A model generated the notes under the pieces. The model was not told the DNA's origin. It ran no database searches and saw only the letters and a list, made by a program, of their open reading frames with translations. Made by a program: the position numbers and the translations under genes. Shown piece by piece: positions 33,915 to 43,505 of a stretch of 64,000 bases of DNA. The DNA comes from CBDFGN01 sp965247065 (GTDB lineage Bacteria; Bacteroidota; Bacteroidia; Cytophagales; Cyclobacteriaceae): the NCBI GenBank assembly GCA_965247065.1, contig CBDFGN010000006.1, positions 1,798,001 to 1,862,000 of the forward strand. Direction: 5' to 3'. Every line of letters starts with the position of its first letter. Position 1 is the first letter of the stretch.

Positions 33915-35264
33915 TCAGTCATCTACTGACTGGCCCACCAATAAGCGAAATTTCCATCCACTGTCATCTACAAGGCTTGTTTTAGCGGGTAGATTCTGGT
34001 CCCCTCTTCCCTCCGGGGAAGTCGAAAGGTAAGGCCTGGTTTGCTTCATCAGCACACCGATCGTGCCTTCTGCAGGGTCGGCAAAATACTGGGTATTGAA
34101 GTAGCCACCCCAATCGAAAGTACCGGTGCTGCTCCGGCCGCCCATATCCTGGCCATCCTCGGTCAAGACGCCAAATGCCAATCCGTAGTGGCGTCCGCTC
34201 CCTTCCCATAAATCGCCAACTTGATTGCCCATCATAGATTGTATGGTAGTCCGACTAAGGATCCTAATCCCATTTAACTCTCCACCATTGAGATACATTT
34301 GCAAAAAAGTAGCATAATCCTTTGCGGTACTCGATAGACCAGCTCCCCCTGAATAGAATCTCTTTGCTCCTTTCGCCGGATAATCAGGATCATAAAACGT
34401 GACCGGAAGGCGTGTCCATTGACCCTTATGATGCATTTGTACCGGAACAAGACGGTCGGCATTCTTATCCGGTTGATAAAACCAGGTGTCATCCATTCCA
34501 AGCGGATCAAACAAGCGCCTTCTCAGGAAATCATTGAAGGGCATACCGGACATTACTTCGATAAAATAGCCCAAGACATCGAGCCCTTCACTATAAACAT
34601 ATTTTTCGCCGGGATCATGATGTAAGGGCAGCTTGGCTAATTTTTTTATATTCTCTTCTATAGCAATATCTTCAGTGGTAAACAGATCCGTAATGCCCGC
34701 CTTGTGAAATATCATTTGAAAGCGCTCGTCACCATCTATGACCCCGTATCCGATTCCGGAGGTATGGGTAAGCAAGTGACGAACCGTAATCTCCTTAGAA
34801 GCCGGCTCGGTAGTATGTGTTGTATCCCGGTATTGAAAGGCTTTGAGCACCCTTGGATTTTTGAACTCAGGAATGTGCTTGGAAATGGGGTCATCAAGCC
34901 GAAACTTGCCTTCCTCCCACAGCATCATTACAGCCGTAGCGGTTATAGCTTTACTTTGGGACGCGATGCGGAACACATCATCGGGCTTTAATTTCCGGTT
35001 AGATCCGTTGTCTGCCATGCCAAATGCTTTGTGATACACGATTTTTCCGTTCCGGGCCACCAGCGCTACGACACCGGGAATGCTGCCAGCCATAATCGCG
35101 GCATTGCACATAGCGTCAATCCTTTGCAAGCGTTCTTCGGACATGCCGACACTTCCTGGTGAGGCATTGGCAAGCTGGGGAGACTGTTTCAGGGACTTGG
35201 TTTGTGAGGATGCTGTCAGAGACAGACACAAAAACAGGATTACAGGCAAGGTTTTCACAGTCAA
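33915..35264 (-). CDS. Serine beta-lactamase-like hydrolase (class C fold)
   Basis: This 449-residue protein has a signal peptide (MTVKTLPVILFLCLSLTASSQ). The penicillin-binding fold carries S-x-x-K as Ser102-Q-S-Lys105 (FRIASQSKAITATAV), and Y-S-E near 210 (YVYSEGLDVLGYFIEVM) takes the place of the YxN motif. HLLTHTSGIGYGV near 165 is typical of the family's esterase and peptidase branch. GGAGLSSTAKDYATFLQMYLNGGE near 320 is also characteristic. Members are esterases, D-amino-acid peptidases or transesterases more often than true beta-lactamases. The gene lies 16 nt after GH127, likely cotranscribed. I read it as an exported esterase of the glycan cluster, inferred from context. Confidence 0.82.
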   Translation of the reverse strand: MTVKTLPVILFLCLSLTASSQTKSLKQSPQLANASPGSVGMSEERLQRIDAMCNAAIMAGSIPGVVALVARNGKIVYHKAFGMADNGSNRKLKPDDVFRIASQSKAITATAVMMLWEEGKFRLDDPISKHIPEFKNPRVLKAFQYRDTTHTTEPASKEITVRHLLTHTSGIGYGVIDGDERFQMIFHKAGITDLFTTEDIAIEENIKKLAKLPLHHDPGEKYVYSEGLDVLGYFIEVMSGMPFNDFLRRRLFDPLGMDDTWFYQPDKNADRLVPVQMHHKGQWTRLPVTFYDPDYPAKGAKRFYSGGAGLSSTAKDYATFLQMYLNGGELNGIRILSRTTIQSMMGNQVGDLWEGSGRHYGLAFGVLTEDGQDMGGRSSTGTFDWGGYFNTQYFADPAEGTIGVLMKQTRPYLSTSPEGRGDQNLPAKTSLVDDSGWKFRLLVGQSVDD

Positions 35265-35280
35265 ATTGTTGGATTTTAGT

Positions 35281-37293
35281 CTAATTGGCTGCTATCCAAA
35301 CCGCCATTTCTCCAATTTCCCGATGGGCCCAGGCATAATAAGGAATCGCCGAAAAGGGAACTTCTTCCTGCGATCCTTGCCCTTTGCCCTTGATGGTTCC
35401 CAAGCCGTCAAACAGCTCAGGATCGAATGCATATTCAAAGTCATCGGATTCCGAAAGGGTCAAATTCAAAATGCCCCCCGGATTGTCCACCTCCTCGGCA
35501 CAATACACTAATGGACCACGTTCCAAGGCCATTTTCCCATTATTGGCCTCAACCAGTTCATGACTTACCACCTTCCGCACCCGCATCTCGACCATAACCT
35601 CAATTCGATCGTCTTCCTTCCATAGTCTATTCTTCAAGGTTATGTAACCATCTTCGGCCGTTGCCTCAGCCATTTCTCCGTTTACAGACACGACCACCGA
35701 AGGCTCATTGTTATCGACATATTGATACAAATCGCCGGACATGACTTCGTTACGGGCCCATCCCGGCACTCTCAGTTTAAAGGTTGCTGGAATCTCTTCC
35801 TGGTTTTGAATGATAAGCTCGATTTTACCATCCCAGGGGTAGTTTGTGTTTTGAACTAGTTTGAGAGTTTGATCACCTACTGAAACCTGAGCTTCATTTC
35901 CAATGTATAAATTCACATATACCTCCTGCCCTCTGGTAGAATAAATATATCCCGGAAGGGAGGGAATAACCCTTACCACATTTACCGGGCAGCAGGAACA
36001 ATCAAACCAGGGAGATCTGCCACATACTCCCTGATTGAACTTAGAGACTCCATCCACCTCCAGCGGATTAGGATAAAAGAAGGTATTCCCCTCGAACGAA
36101 ACTCCGGCCAGGAAGCCATTGTATAAAGTCCTTTCAAATACATCCATATATTTTGCCTCCCCACTTCGCAAAAACATCCGGTGGTTCCAAAACATTAGAG
36201 CAATGGCCGCACAGGTCTCGGTATAGGCGGTGCCATTGGGCAGTTCATAAGCCGGGCCAAAACCCTCATGTTGCGGCTCAGCACCAATTCCGCCGGTGAG
36301 GTAAATTTTTTGGTGCACAATGTCCTTCCAGATCTTATCCAAGGCCTCATCATAACCGCTCTCACCGGTCAGAGCCGCTACATCGGTAGCTCCAGAATAG
36401 AAATAGCCGGCTCGAACGGAGTGACCTACTGCTTCCTCCTGCTGGGCTAATGGTTTATGATCCTGCTGATATTTGCCTGCATGTTTACCTTCGAAAAGAT
36501 CATGGCCCTCTGCGTTACCTCTTTGATCCACAAAAAACTTGGCCAGATCCAGGTATTTTTGTTCTCCTGTGACCCGATAAAGTTTTACCAGGCCAATTTC
36601 TATTTCCTGGTGCCCCGGTACTCCCATGTTTTTTCCAGGACCGAATACCTGGTCGATGAGATCTGCATTCTTCAGGGCCACGTCCAGCAAGCTTCTTTCC
36701 CCTGTAGCCTGATAGTGGGCAACGGCAGCCTCATACAGGTGCCCCACATTATACAGTTCGTGATAAGTCTTGAGATTAGTCCACCTTTCCTCCCCGCCTC
36801 CATCGGCCGCTTTTGAAGGATCAATGGTGCGATTGGTATACAGATAACCGTCATCTTCCTGAGCTGCAGCTATCTTGGCGATCAGATCATCCAGGAAGGC
36901 GTCTAATTTGGGATCATCATGGACCTGCAGAGAATAGCTTGCCCCTTCGATCACCTTGAATACATCCGAATCGTTGAAAAATATCCCTTCAAATTCCCCC
37001 TCTTCCAGGCCACCGGCAATGGCGAAATTTCTTAACCTGCCGGTTTCTTCACATTTCTGGAAATTATATGGAATGGTGATCTTTCGATTGGTTTCCAGGC
37101 GTGGCGCCCAGAAGTTATCGGTGATGCTTACTTGGGTAAAGGACACCGGTTCAATAGGATAATCTAAGGTAGTCGGCTCTTCGGCCTCAACATGGGCCTC
37201 ATTGGAGACATTAGCCCCGCACGCCCACAGGTACATAATGGCAGCAGCAATTGGAGTGGACTTAAGGGCGGAGGTTAAATTAACGCTTAACAT
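35281..37293 (-). CDS. GH127-like beta-L-arabinofuranosidase family protein (DUF1680)
   Basis: This 670-residue protein is probably a lipoprotein (AAAIMYLWACGAN, Cys about 25). The (alpha/alpha)6 barrel shows FNDSDVFKVIEGASYSLQVH near 100, YTNRTIDP near 150, ELYNVGHLYEAAVAHY near 185 and TGGIGAEPQHEGFGPAYELPN near 335. The family's Cys cluster CGRSPWFDCSCCPVNVVR lies near 420-440, containing the zinc ligands and the nucleophilic Cys. C-terminal beta-sandwiches follow (LRVPGWARNEV; GPLVYCAEEVDNPGG). It would release terminal beta-L-arabinofuranose or a related sugar. First gene of the minus-strand cluster to GH2. Divergent from the DUF1553 gene at 37472. Confidence 0.87.
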   Translation of the reverse strand: MLSVNLTSALKSTPIAAAIMYLWACGANVSNEAHVEAEEPTTLDYPIEPVSFTQVSITDNFWAPRLETNRKITIPYNFQKCEETGRLRNFAIAGGLEEGEFEGIFFNDSDVFKVIEGASYSLQVHDDPKLDAFLDDLIAKIAAAQEDDGYLYTNRTIDPSKAADGGGEERWTNLKTYHELYNVGHLYEAAVAHYQATGERSLLDVALKNADLIDQVFGPGKNMGVPGHQEIEIGLVKLYRVTGEQKYLDLAKFFVDQRGNAEGHDLFEGKHAGKYQQDHKPLAQQEEAVGHSVRAGYFYSGATDVAALTGESGYDEALDKIWKDIVHQKIYLTGGIGAEPQHEGFGPAYELPNGTAYTETCAAIALMFWNHRMFLRSGEAKYMDVFERTLYNGFLAGVSFEGNTFFYPNPLEVDGVSKFNQGVCGRSPWFDCSCCPVNVVRVIPSLPGYIYSTRGQEVYVNLYIGNEAQVSVGDQTLKLVQNTNYPWDGKIELIIQNQEEIPATFKLRVPGWARNEVMSGDLYQYVDNNEPSVVVSVNGEMAEATAEDGYITLKNRLWKEDDRIEVMVEMRVRKVVSHELVEANNGKMALERGPLVYCAEEVDNPGGILNLTLSESDDFEYAFDPELFDGLGTIKGKGQGSQEEVPFSAIPYYAWAHREIGEMAVWIAAN

Positions 37294-37326
37294 TAGTGAT
37301 CCTCTTTTTTGAGTGAAAATAAGAAC

Positions 37327-37347
37327 TATTCAATACAAAATTGAATA
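37327..37347. promoter_or_regulatory. AT-rich inverted repeat upstream of GH127 gene
   Basis: TATTCAAT (37327-37334) and ATTGAATA (37340-37347) are perfect 8-bp arms around a 5-bp centre, 34 nt before the GH127 start at 37293. Position and symmetry fit an operator for the GH127 promoter. No matching copy was seen at other genes in the window. Confidence 0.35.
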
Positions 37348-37415
37348 ATCTTCAAATGGAATTCACACTTATATAATACTCCTCATTTAGTTATTCCTTC
37401 CAAAACTGGAAAATA

Positions 37416-37457
37416 TAAAATGTCGGGATTAACTTGATGTAAAATGTCAGGATAAAC
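37416..37457. repeat. Pair of 18-bp direct repeats, 24-bp period
   Basis: TAAAATGTCGGGATTAAC (37416-37433) and TAAAATGTCAGGATAAAC (37440-37457) differ at two positions and end 14 nt before ATG 37472. Two explanations fit. The first is a double operator for a regulator of the DUF1553-DUF1501 operon. The second is the multi-repeat terminus of a lost IS21-like element. No transposase of that family is present nearby. Confidence 0.5.
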
Positions 37458-37471
37458 ATGAATGTAAATTC

Positions 37472-40315
37472 ATGATCACCCTTGCCTATTACTGGCAATT
37501 GGACCTTATCGGTCGTTTCCATCCGCTGCTGGTGCATTTTCCGATTGGCTTATTGATCGGCGCGTTGATGATGGAATGTTGGTCCCGGCTCCGCAAAGAG
37601 GGCCCAAACTATAGCGGAATGGTCTATCTGGGGGCCTTTGGTGCAGCGCTTTCAGCTATTATGGGTGCCATGCTCAAAGCTTCCGGGAATTATGAAGGTG
37701 ATCTGGTCGATCAGCATCAGCTGGTTGGTTATTTTACGGCCGGGCTTTCACTGGCGACAGCGTTCCTCTATTGGCGTCGGGAACGTTTGCCGGCTCATCT
37801 GCCTTTTATTGGTCTGATAACGAGTTGTTTGAGTGTGAGCTTAGCCGGTCACATGGGAGCCAGCATTACCCATGGCGAAGATTACCTGACTTCTGCTATG
37901 CCGTGGAATCAGCGAGAAAAGATCGATCCCGATCTGTTGCAGACATTTCACGGCTACTCGGCAGCGGATTCATTTCCCCAAGATCAACTGGACCGGCTAA
38001 GCCTGGAGATTAGAGCAACGTTCGCGCACAACTGCAACAAGTGCCACAGTACGGCAAAACGAAAAGGCGGCCTGGCATTGGATCACAAGAAAGGCATTTT
38101 TGCCGGAGGTGACAATGGCCCCGTGTTCGCCAGTGGCAGCGCCGGGGACAGTGAAATGATGCGTCGTTTGCTGCTTCCCCGCACCCATGATGAATCCATG
38201 CCGCCCGAAGGGCGAATTCTGCCCGAGGAAGAAATCGAATTGATCCAGCTTTGGATCGATCACGGCGCCCATTGGTTGGATGATTCATTGGAAATTTTCC
38301 GGGAGGCTGAGCTTGCCCTGAGACAACCTGCTTTACCGAAATCAAGGGCGGAATACGATCATCCGATCGATCGATTCGTCAACAATTATTTCCAGGAGCA
38401 AGGCATTTCCTGGCCCCAAATAATAGATGACCGGCGATTTATCCGCCGGGCGTACCTGGATATCACCGGGTTGTTACCCCCATCAGAAGCCGTTCAAAAT
38501 TTTATAACCGATAAGGCTTCAGGAAAAAGGAACGACCTCATCAAGCGCTTGTTTACCGATAAGGAAAACTACGTTCTTCATTGGCTGAGCTTTTGGAATG
38601 ACCTTTTAAGGAACGATTATTCCGGAACCGGATTTATAACAGGCGGCCGAAAGCAAATCACCGAATGGCTTTACCAATCACTATTAGAAGGGAAGCCCTA
38701 TAACCAGATGACCGCTGAATTAATCGACCCTCAACCGGAATCCGAAGGCTTTATCAAAGGAATCAAATGGAGAGGCGTCGTCAACGCCAGCCAGCGAACC
38801 GAGCTCCAGGCCGCGCAGAATATTTCACAATCCTTGCTAGGCGTTAACCTGAAATGTACATCCTGTCACAACAGCTTTGTTAATAACCTTACGCTCGATG
38901 AGGCTTATGGCTTTGCCAATATTTTTGCCGAAACACCCATTGAGATCTATCGGTGTGATAAATCGACGGGTCGAATGGCTACCACCTCATTTCTATACCC
39001 TGAATTGGGACAAGTTGACGCCGACAGTTTGAAAGAGCGGCTCCGCCAATTAGCTAAGACCATCGTTCAACCGGCAAACGGTCGCCTTTATCGGACGGTG
39101 GTAAACCGTTTTTGGGACTGTTTATTTGGGCGTGGAATCGTTGCCCCGGTTGACGAAATGGACAACGTGCCATGGAGCCAGGATCTATTGGATTGGCTGG
39201 CCTTCGATTTTATCAAAAACGGTTATGACCTCCGGCAATTACTGTTGCAGATCATGACGTCCAAGGCTTATCAGCTTCCTGCTGTAGCGTACCCATCCCC
39301 CGAATATCTGGCCTCTCCGAAGTTTGTCTTTAGAGGGCCAACAGTCAGGTCCCTAACGGCTGAACAATTTGCTGACGCTTTTGGCCAGATCTTAACCCCC
39401 ATGTATCCCGGAGTGGCGTTTGATCCCAGCGGTCGTCAGATAGATGCAGAGTGGATTTGGCACGAGGAAATTGAACTGGACCGGAGAGTATTGCCTAAGC
39501 CCGGAACCCGATTCTTTCGCAAGGCATTTTCACTGGATCAGGTGCCGCCCATTACGGCTGCAAAGGTGTTAATAACGGCCGATGAAGCTTTTACCCTGTA
39601 TGTCAATGGCAAAATGGTCTCGGAAGGAATGGACTGGCGTAAAGTGCACCGACTCGAGCTTCCATCAGATCTTCTATATGAAGAGAACATAATTGCGGTG
39701 GTCGGAGTTAACGGCGGAGCGATTCCCAATCCTGCCGGCCTATTATTCTCCTTGCGATTGCAGTATCCGGACGGGACCCACCAAGTGGTGTATTCTGATT
39801 CAAGCTGGACCACTTCGGATACCATGATTGAACAATGGAACGAGCTATCTTTCGACGATAAGAGCTGGAAGCCGGCCTGGACTAGCGGTGCCCTCGAAAA
39901 GAGCTATTGGGGTAGTCTGTTGGATTTTACATATGAACCAGATTCTGTAAGCTTACCGTTTGCCAGGGCCTCGTTGGTTCGGTTGGATAATTTTATGAAA
40001 ACCTTGAGCCGCCCGGTACGCGAAAATGTAACCACCCAACGCAACAGGCAGGTTACGCTCCTTCAATCTTTGATGATGAACAACAGTGCATTCCTGCATG
40101 AAAATATTGCTCGTGCGGCTTCTAAGTGGATGGAAAAAATGGGACACAATCCAGAGGGTATGTTGGATCAGCTTTATTTAGAAACTATGGGTAGAGGACC
40201 CACGCCAGAGGAAAAGAAGTTACTTTTGACACAATTGGACACGGAAGGCAAGCTGGAGGCCCTCGAAGATATTATCTGGGCCATAATCATGCTTCCAGAA
40301 TTTCAATTGATATAA
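37472..40315 (+). CDS. DUF2231-PSCyt1-DUF1549-DUF1553 fusion with sugar-binding-like insert
   Basis: This 947-residue membrane protein starts MITLAYYWQLDLIGRFHPLLVHFPIGLLIG. Four or so membrane segments in residues 1-125 form a DUF2231-type domain, in which the His in HPLLVHFP could bind heme. A c-type heme-like domain follows (HNCNKCHS near 188; Met candidate in SMPPEGR), then DUF1549 with a second CTSCHNSF near 470, then DUF1553. Within DUF1553, about residues 660-815, an insert resembles the galactose-binding-like domain of GH2 or rhamnosidase proteins (KAFSLDQ, ADEAFTLYVNGKMVSEG, NIIAVVGVNGG, WNELSFDDKSWKPAW). The family sequence then resumes (SLVRLDNFMKTLSRPVRENV). The domain order is seen; redox function is inferred. 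Confidence 0.85.
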   Translation: MITLAYYWQLDLIGRFHPLLVHFPIGLLIGALMMECWSRLRKEGPNYSGMVYLGAFGAALSAIMGAMLKASGNYEGDLVDQHQLVGYFTAGLSLATAFLYWRRERLPAHLPFIGLITSCLSVSLAGHMGASITHGEDYLTSAMPWNQREKIDPDLLQTFHGYSAADSFPQDQLDRLSLEIRATFAHNCNKCHSTAKRKGGLALDHKKGIFAGGDNGPVFASGSAGDSEMMRRLLLPRTHDESMPPEGRILPEEEIELIQLWIDHGAHWLDDSLEIFREAELALRQPALPKSRAEYDHPIDRFVNNYFQEQGISWPQIIDDRRFIRRAYLDITGLLPPSEAVQNFITDKASGKRNDLIKRLFTDKENYVLHWLSFWNDLLRNDYSGTGFITGGRKQITEWLYQSLLEGKPYNQMTAELIDPQPESEGFIKGIKWRGVVNASQRTELQAAQNISQSLLGVNLKCTSCHNSFVNNLTLDEAYGFANIFAETPIEIYRCDKSTGRMATTSFLYPELGQVDADSLKERLRQLAKTIVQPANGRLYRTVVNRFWDCLFGRGIVAPVDEMDNVPWSQDLLDWLAFDFIKNGYDLRQLLLQIMTSKAYQLPAVAYPSPEYLASPKFVFRGPTVRSLTAEQFADAFGQILTPMYPGVAFDPSGRQIDAEWIWHEEIELDRRVLPKPGTRFFRKAFSLDQVPPITAAKVLITADEAFTLYVNGKMVSEGMDWRKVHRLELPSDLLYEENIIAVVGVNGGAIPNPAGLLFSLRLQYPDGTHQVVYSDSSWTTSDTMIEQWNELSFDDKSWKPAWTSGALEKSYWGSLLDFTYEPDSVSLPFARASLVRLDNFMKTLSRPVRENVTTQRNRQVTLLQSLMMNNSAFLHENIARAASKWMEKMGHNPEGMLDQLYLETMGRGPTPEEKKLLLTQLDTEGKLEALEDIIWAIIMLPEFQLI

Positions 40316-40329
40316 AACAACCTGCAATA

Positions 40330-41778
40330 ATGAATCAGCAAGATCTGTCCCGGCGGCAATTCCTATATAAAATGAATCAGGCCGGTCTAGCGGCCATGGC
40401 GGCCAGTGTTTCTACAGTCCCCTTCCTGTCCTCTTGCGGCAGCGGGGGAAAGATAGAGGCAACAGCCGACACCGTTATCCTTTTGTGGATGGCAGGCGGC
40501 ATGTGCCACACTGAAACTTTTGATCCCAAAACCTACACCCCTTTTGAGAAAGGGACGGACAGCAAGAATGTTTTAAGCACATTTCCTTCCATTCCAACAG
40601 CAGTGGATGATCTATTCTTCTCAGAGGGTTTGGCTGAAATTGGTAAGGTAATGAACAAGGGTACGCTCATACGTTCATACCGCGCTGCCGATTTGGGTCA
40701 TATCCTGCACACCCGGCACCAATACCACTGGCACACCTGTTATGAACCGCCCCAATCGGTTCAGCCGCCTCATATTAGCTCCTGGATTGCCAAGGAGTTG
40801 GGTCCGGCGAATCCGGTTATTCCTCCTTTTATCGACATAGGCCAGCGTTTTACGGTGGGTGAAGGAGAAGAATTGAAAGCCTTTCACTCGGCCGGGTTTC
40901 TGGGATCGGAATTTGGTCCTTTTTCTATTCCGGACCCAAAAAGAGGCTTGGACAATGTGAAACCTCCAGCAGGTATGGATTCCAGGCGATTTGAAAGCCG
41001 GAACAAGCTATATGAAGAGTTAGTGGAGCAAAGTCCTTTTGAAGAATTTGGCAGTACGTATCAGCAAGAATCACTGACCAGATCGATGGAAAGAGCTTAT
41101 CGGTTACTTAAGTCACCGGATGCTGCCGCCTTTGATCTACATCAGGAACCCCAGGAGATCTATGATGTCTATAACACGGGTCGTTTTGGCCTGGGATGTT
41201 TACTTGCTCGTCGTTTGGCCGAAAACGGTGCCAGGTTTATTAGTGTCACTACGGAGTACGTGCCATTCCTGGGATGGGATACTCACGAAAACGGGCATAC
41301 GCGATTGGTAGGTATGAAAGCCCAGATTGACCGGCCGGTAGCCCAGCTTATTCAGGACCTGGATGAGCGGGGGATCCTGGATCGTACAATGGTCATTCTT
41401 GCCAGCGAATTTAGCAGGGATATGCTCCTTGAAGGTCGACCTGGACTCACAGTCAAGGATCAAGTGGAGGTGCCTGATCGGGTCGAGGAAATGAAACACT
41501 ACGGAATGCATCGCCACTTCACTGATGGCTGTTCTATTCTAATGTGGGGCGGGGGAATTAGAAAAGGACACGTACATGGACAGACGGCAGATGAACGGCC
41601 CTTCAAAGCAATTACGGAGCCAGTGTATATCGATCAGATCCACCAGACGGTTTACCATGCGCTTGGCATTGCACCCGAGACAAACTACGAAATCGAAAAA
41701 AGACCATTTTACACCACCCCGGATGGCAAGGGAGAGGTACTGAGGGAGATATTGGCTAAGGAATTGGTTAGTGCCTGA
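40330..41778 (+). CDS. DUF1501 protein, Tat signal
   Basis: This 482-residue protein carries a twin-arginine signal (LSRRQFLYKMNQAGLAAMAASV), and a Cys at about 38 (FLSSCGSGG) could be lipidated after Tat export. The DUF1501 body shows TVILLWMAGGMCHTETFDPKT, GHILHTRHQYHWHTCYEPP, VTTEYVPFLGWDTHENG, MVILASEFSRDM, KHYGMHRHFTDGCSILMWGGGIRKGHVHG and VYIDQIHQTVYHALGI. It is 14 nt downstream of the DUF1553 fusion, as in the 20264-24550 pair. Compared with that first copy, GRTP is replaced by SRDM. It is a secreted partner of the heme protein; reaction unknown. Confidence 0.86.
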   Translation: MNQQDLSRRQFLYKMNQAGLAAMAASVSTVPFLSSCGSGGKIEATADTVILLWMAGGMCHTETFDPKTYTPFEKGTDSKNVLSTFPSIPTAVDDLFFSEGLAEIGKVMNKGTLIRSYRAADLGHILHTRHQYHWHTCYEPPQSVQPPHISSWIAKELGPANPVIPPFIDIGQRFTVGEGEELKAFHSAGFLGSEFGPFSIPDPKRGLDNVKPPAGMDSRRFESRNKLYEELVEQSPFEEFGSTYQQESLTRSMERAYRLLKSPDAAAFDLHQEPQEIYDVYNTGRFGLGCLLARRLAENGARFISVTTEYVPFLGWDTHENGHTRLVGMKAQIDRPVAQLIQDLDERGILDRTMVILASEFSRDMLLEGRPGLTVKDQVEVPDRVEEMKHYGMHRHFTDGCSILMWGGGIRKGHVHGQTADERPFKAITEPVYIDQIHQTVYHALGIAPETNYEIEKRPFYTTPDGKGEVLREILAKELVSA

Positions 41779-41866
41779 TCGAGAATTGAGTGTTGAGGTT
41801 TCACGGTGGACAGAAGAGAGGCTGCCGCACTTTTGTAAAGCTTTGTTCACAAGAGATCCGATGATC

Positions 41867-41950
41867 CCTCTTTGCCTCTGTGGCACTCCCCAGTTAAGCA
41901 TTGCTAGTAGTCGTTTGAACTACTGGGTAACCACAGAAAATACAGAGGTT
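41867..41950. repeat. CTCTGTGG-family imperfect inverted pair
   Basis: Left arm pieces CCTCTTTGCCTCTGTGGC and CCCAGTTAA (41867-41897) face right arm TACTGGGTAACCACAGAAAA then TACAGAGGTT (41921-41950). Together they can fold into a long imperfect hairpin beyond the DUF1501 stop. The same motif family occurs at 7499, 15557, 15626 and 45553. Confidence 0.55.
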
Positions 41951-41988
41951 GCCGGAGATGCCAGAGGGTTATGATTCAAGGCCAGGAC

Positions 41989-43420
41989 CTAGAATTCCTT
42001 CTCAAGTGTTAAATCCATTTCCCAATCATCGGTACGAAATGATGATGCCGGCAATCCTTCTGTATTGAACAAATTTGGCTCTGCGATGTTATCCCAGCCA
42101 AAACGGATGGCCACCGGATCCTTGATCCGTTTGTTCCATACTTCAATAGTATTGCCTGTTATTTTAGCCCTGGAAGAGATAAACTGCTTATCCTCTCCGG
42201 CAATTTCAAAGTGCGTCAGCTCACCACCCTTTGCCACTAATCCATTTTCCGAATAATCGAAGTAAAGGCGGATTTTCTTACCTTCTTTTTTCATTTCTTT
42301 GAAAATAGGACCAGAATAAAGCAATATCACTTTTGCCATAGGTTTTAGCCAAAGCCCACTGGGCCAAACGATATCCGACATCTTGCTTATTCGTGGGATG
42401 GATATCATTAATATCTCCAATATCACTGATCACTACCATGCCTGTATTGGGTACTGACAAGGATTTTAGTTGCGCTTCCCTCAAGAGTACACCTACATAG
42501 GGCGTGTCATATTTATAAGGGGCAATTTGTACATAATAAAAGGGGAACTCCTCTTCCCATTCCTCTCTCCAGTTCTTGATCATATTTGGAAAAAGTTTAC
42601 TATAACTCACTGGGGATGTTGTATTGCTCTCACCCTGATACCAGATAACCCCTGCAACGCTGAATGGAATAAGCGGGGCGATCATTGCATTAAATGCTAA
42701 ACCAGGCTTTGAGGGCCACGAGTCATGCACCCTTAATTTAGTGGTGTTTTCTGATAGTTCAGAATCATCCTCAATCACTTCGGCGGATGCCCATACTTCA
42801 GCTGCCGTTCCTCCCCAACTGGAGTGGATCAAACCAACTGGAATATTTAGATTTTTGCGTAATTCTCTCCCAAAAAAATAGCCTGTCCCACTAAAGGTAT
42901 TCATAGTTTCAGGTCCACATTCTGTCCAGGTACCGGTAATATTTTCCTGCCTGGTATCCGACGTGGCCTTCTCTACATCGAACAGGCGAATGTTGGGATA
43001 ATTGGAATTTTTAATTTCATCTTCCGCATTGTTGAATGAGTAAGAGTGTGTAGCGGAGGATTCCATATTGGACTGGCCGGAGCATATCCACACTTCACCG
43101 ATCAGTACATTTTCCAACACCAGTGTATTTTGTCCCTGAATGGTAAGAGTATAGGGCCCTCCAGCTTGGGGAGTTGGCAATAAAGCTTTCCATTTAGCAT
43201 TCCGGTCTGCTTTGGTCTCCACGGTTTGACTGTTCCAACTCCCTGTTATTTTTATTATATCAGTTGGATCCGCCCATCCCCATACGGCTACGTCTTTGTT
43301 TTGCTGCAAGACCATGTTTGAGCTGAAAATAGCTGGAAGCCTTACGTTGGCTTCGGTCTCGGAATAAATAAAAACCGACGAAATGAAAATCGTTAAATAA
43401 ATCAGTGCGTGTTTTTTCAT
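41989..43420 (-). pseudogene. Sialate O-acetylesterase-like gene with one frameshift
   Basis: The first 380-codon frame (43420 down to 42278) has a signal peptide (MKKHALIYLTIFISSVFIYS), the N-terminal beta-domain (LPAIFSSNMVLQQNKDVAVWGWA), nucleophile Ser117 in CSGQSNME, GLIHSSWGGTAAEVW, GVIWYQGESN, and catalytic His in DINDIHPTNK. It breaks near 42323, after GDVGYRLAQWALAKTYGK-like sequence. A second frame continues the family (YSGPIFKEMKKEGKKIRLYFD ... AIRFGWDN) to 41989. Removing one base in the GATATTGCTTTATTC stretch restores one frame. All catalytic residues lie before the break, so a truncated enzyme might still fold. It could also be a sequencing error. A functional gene would be an exported acetylesterase for a glycan. 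Confidence 0.82.
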
Positions 43421-43505
43421 GGATGATTATTGTTAAATAAATCAAAAAAAGATGATGATATCAATTGGGCTAAATCCATTTTGATGGCTTACTTATCAAA
43501 AAAGG

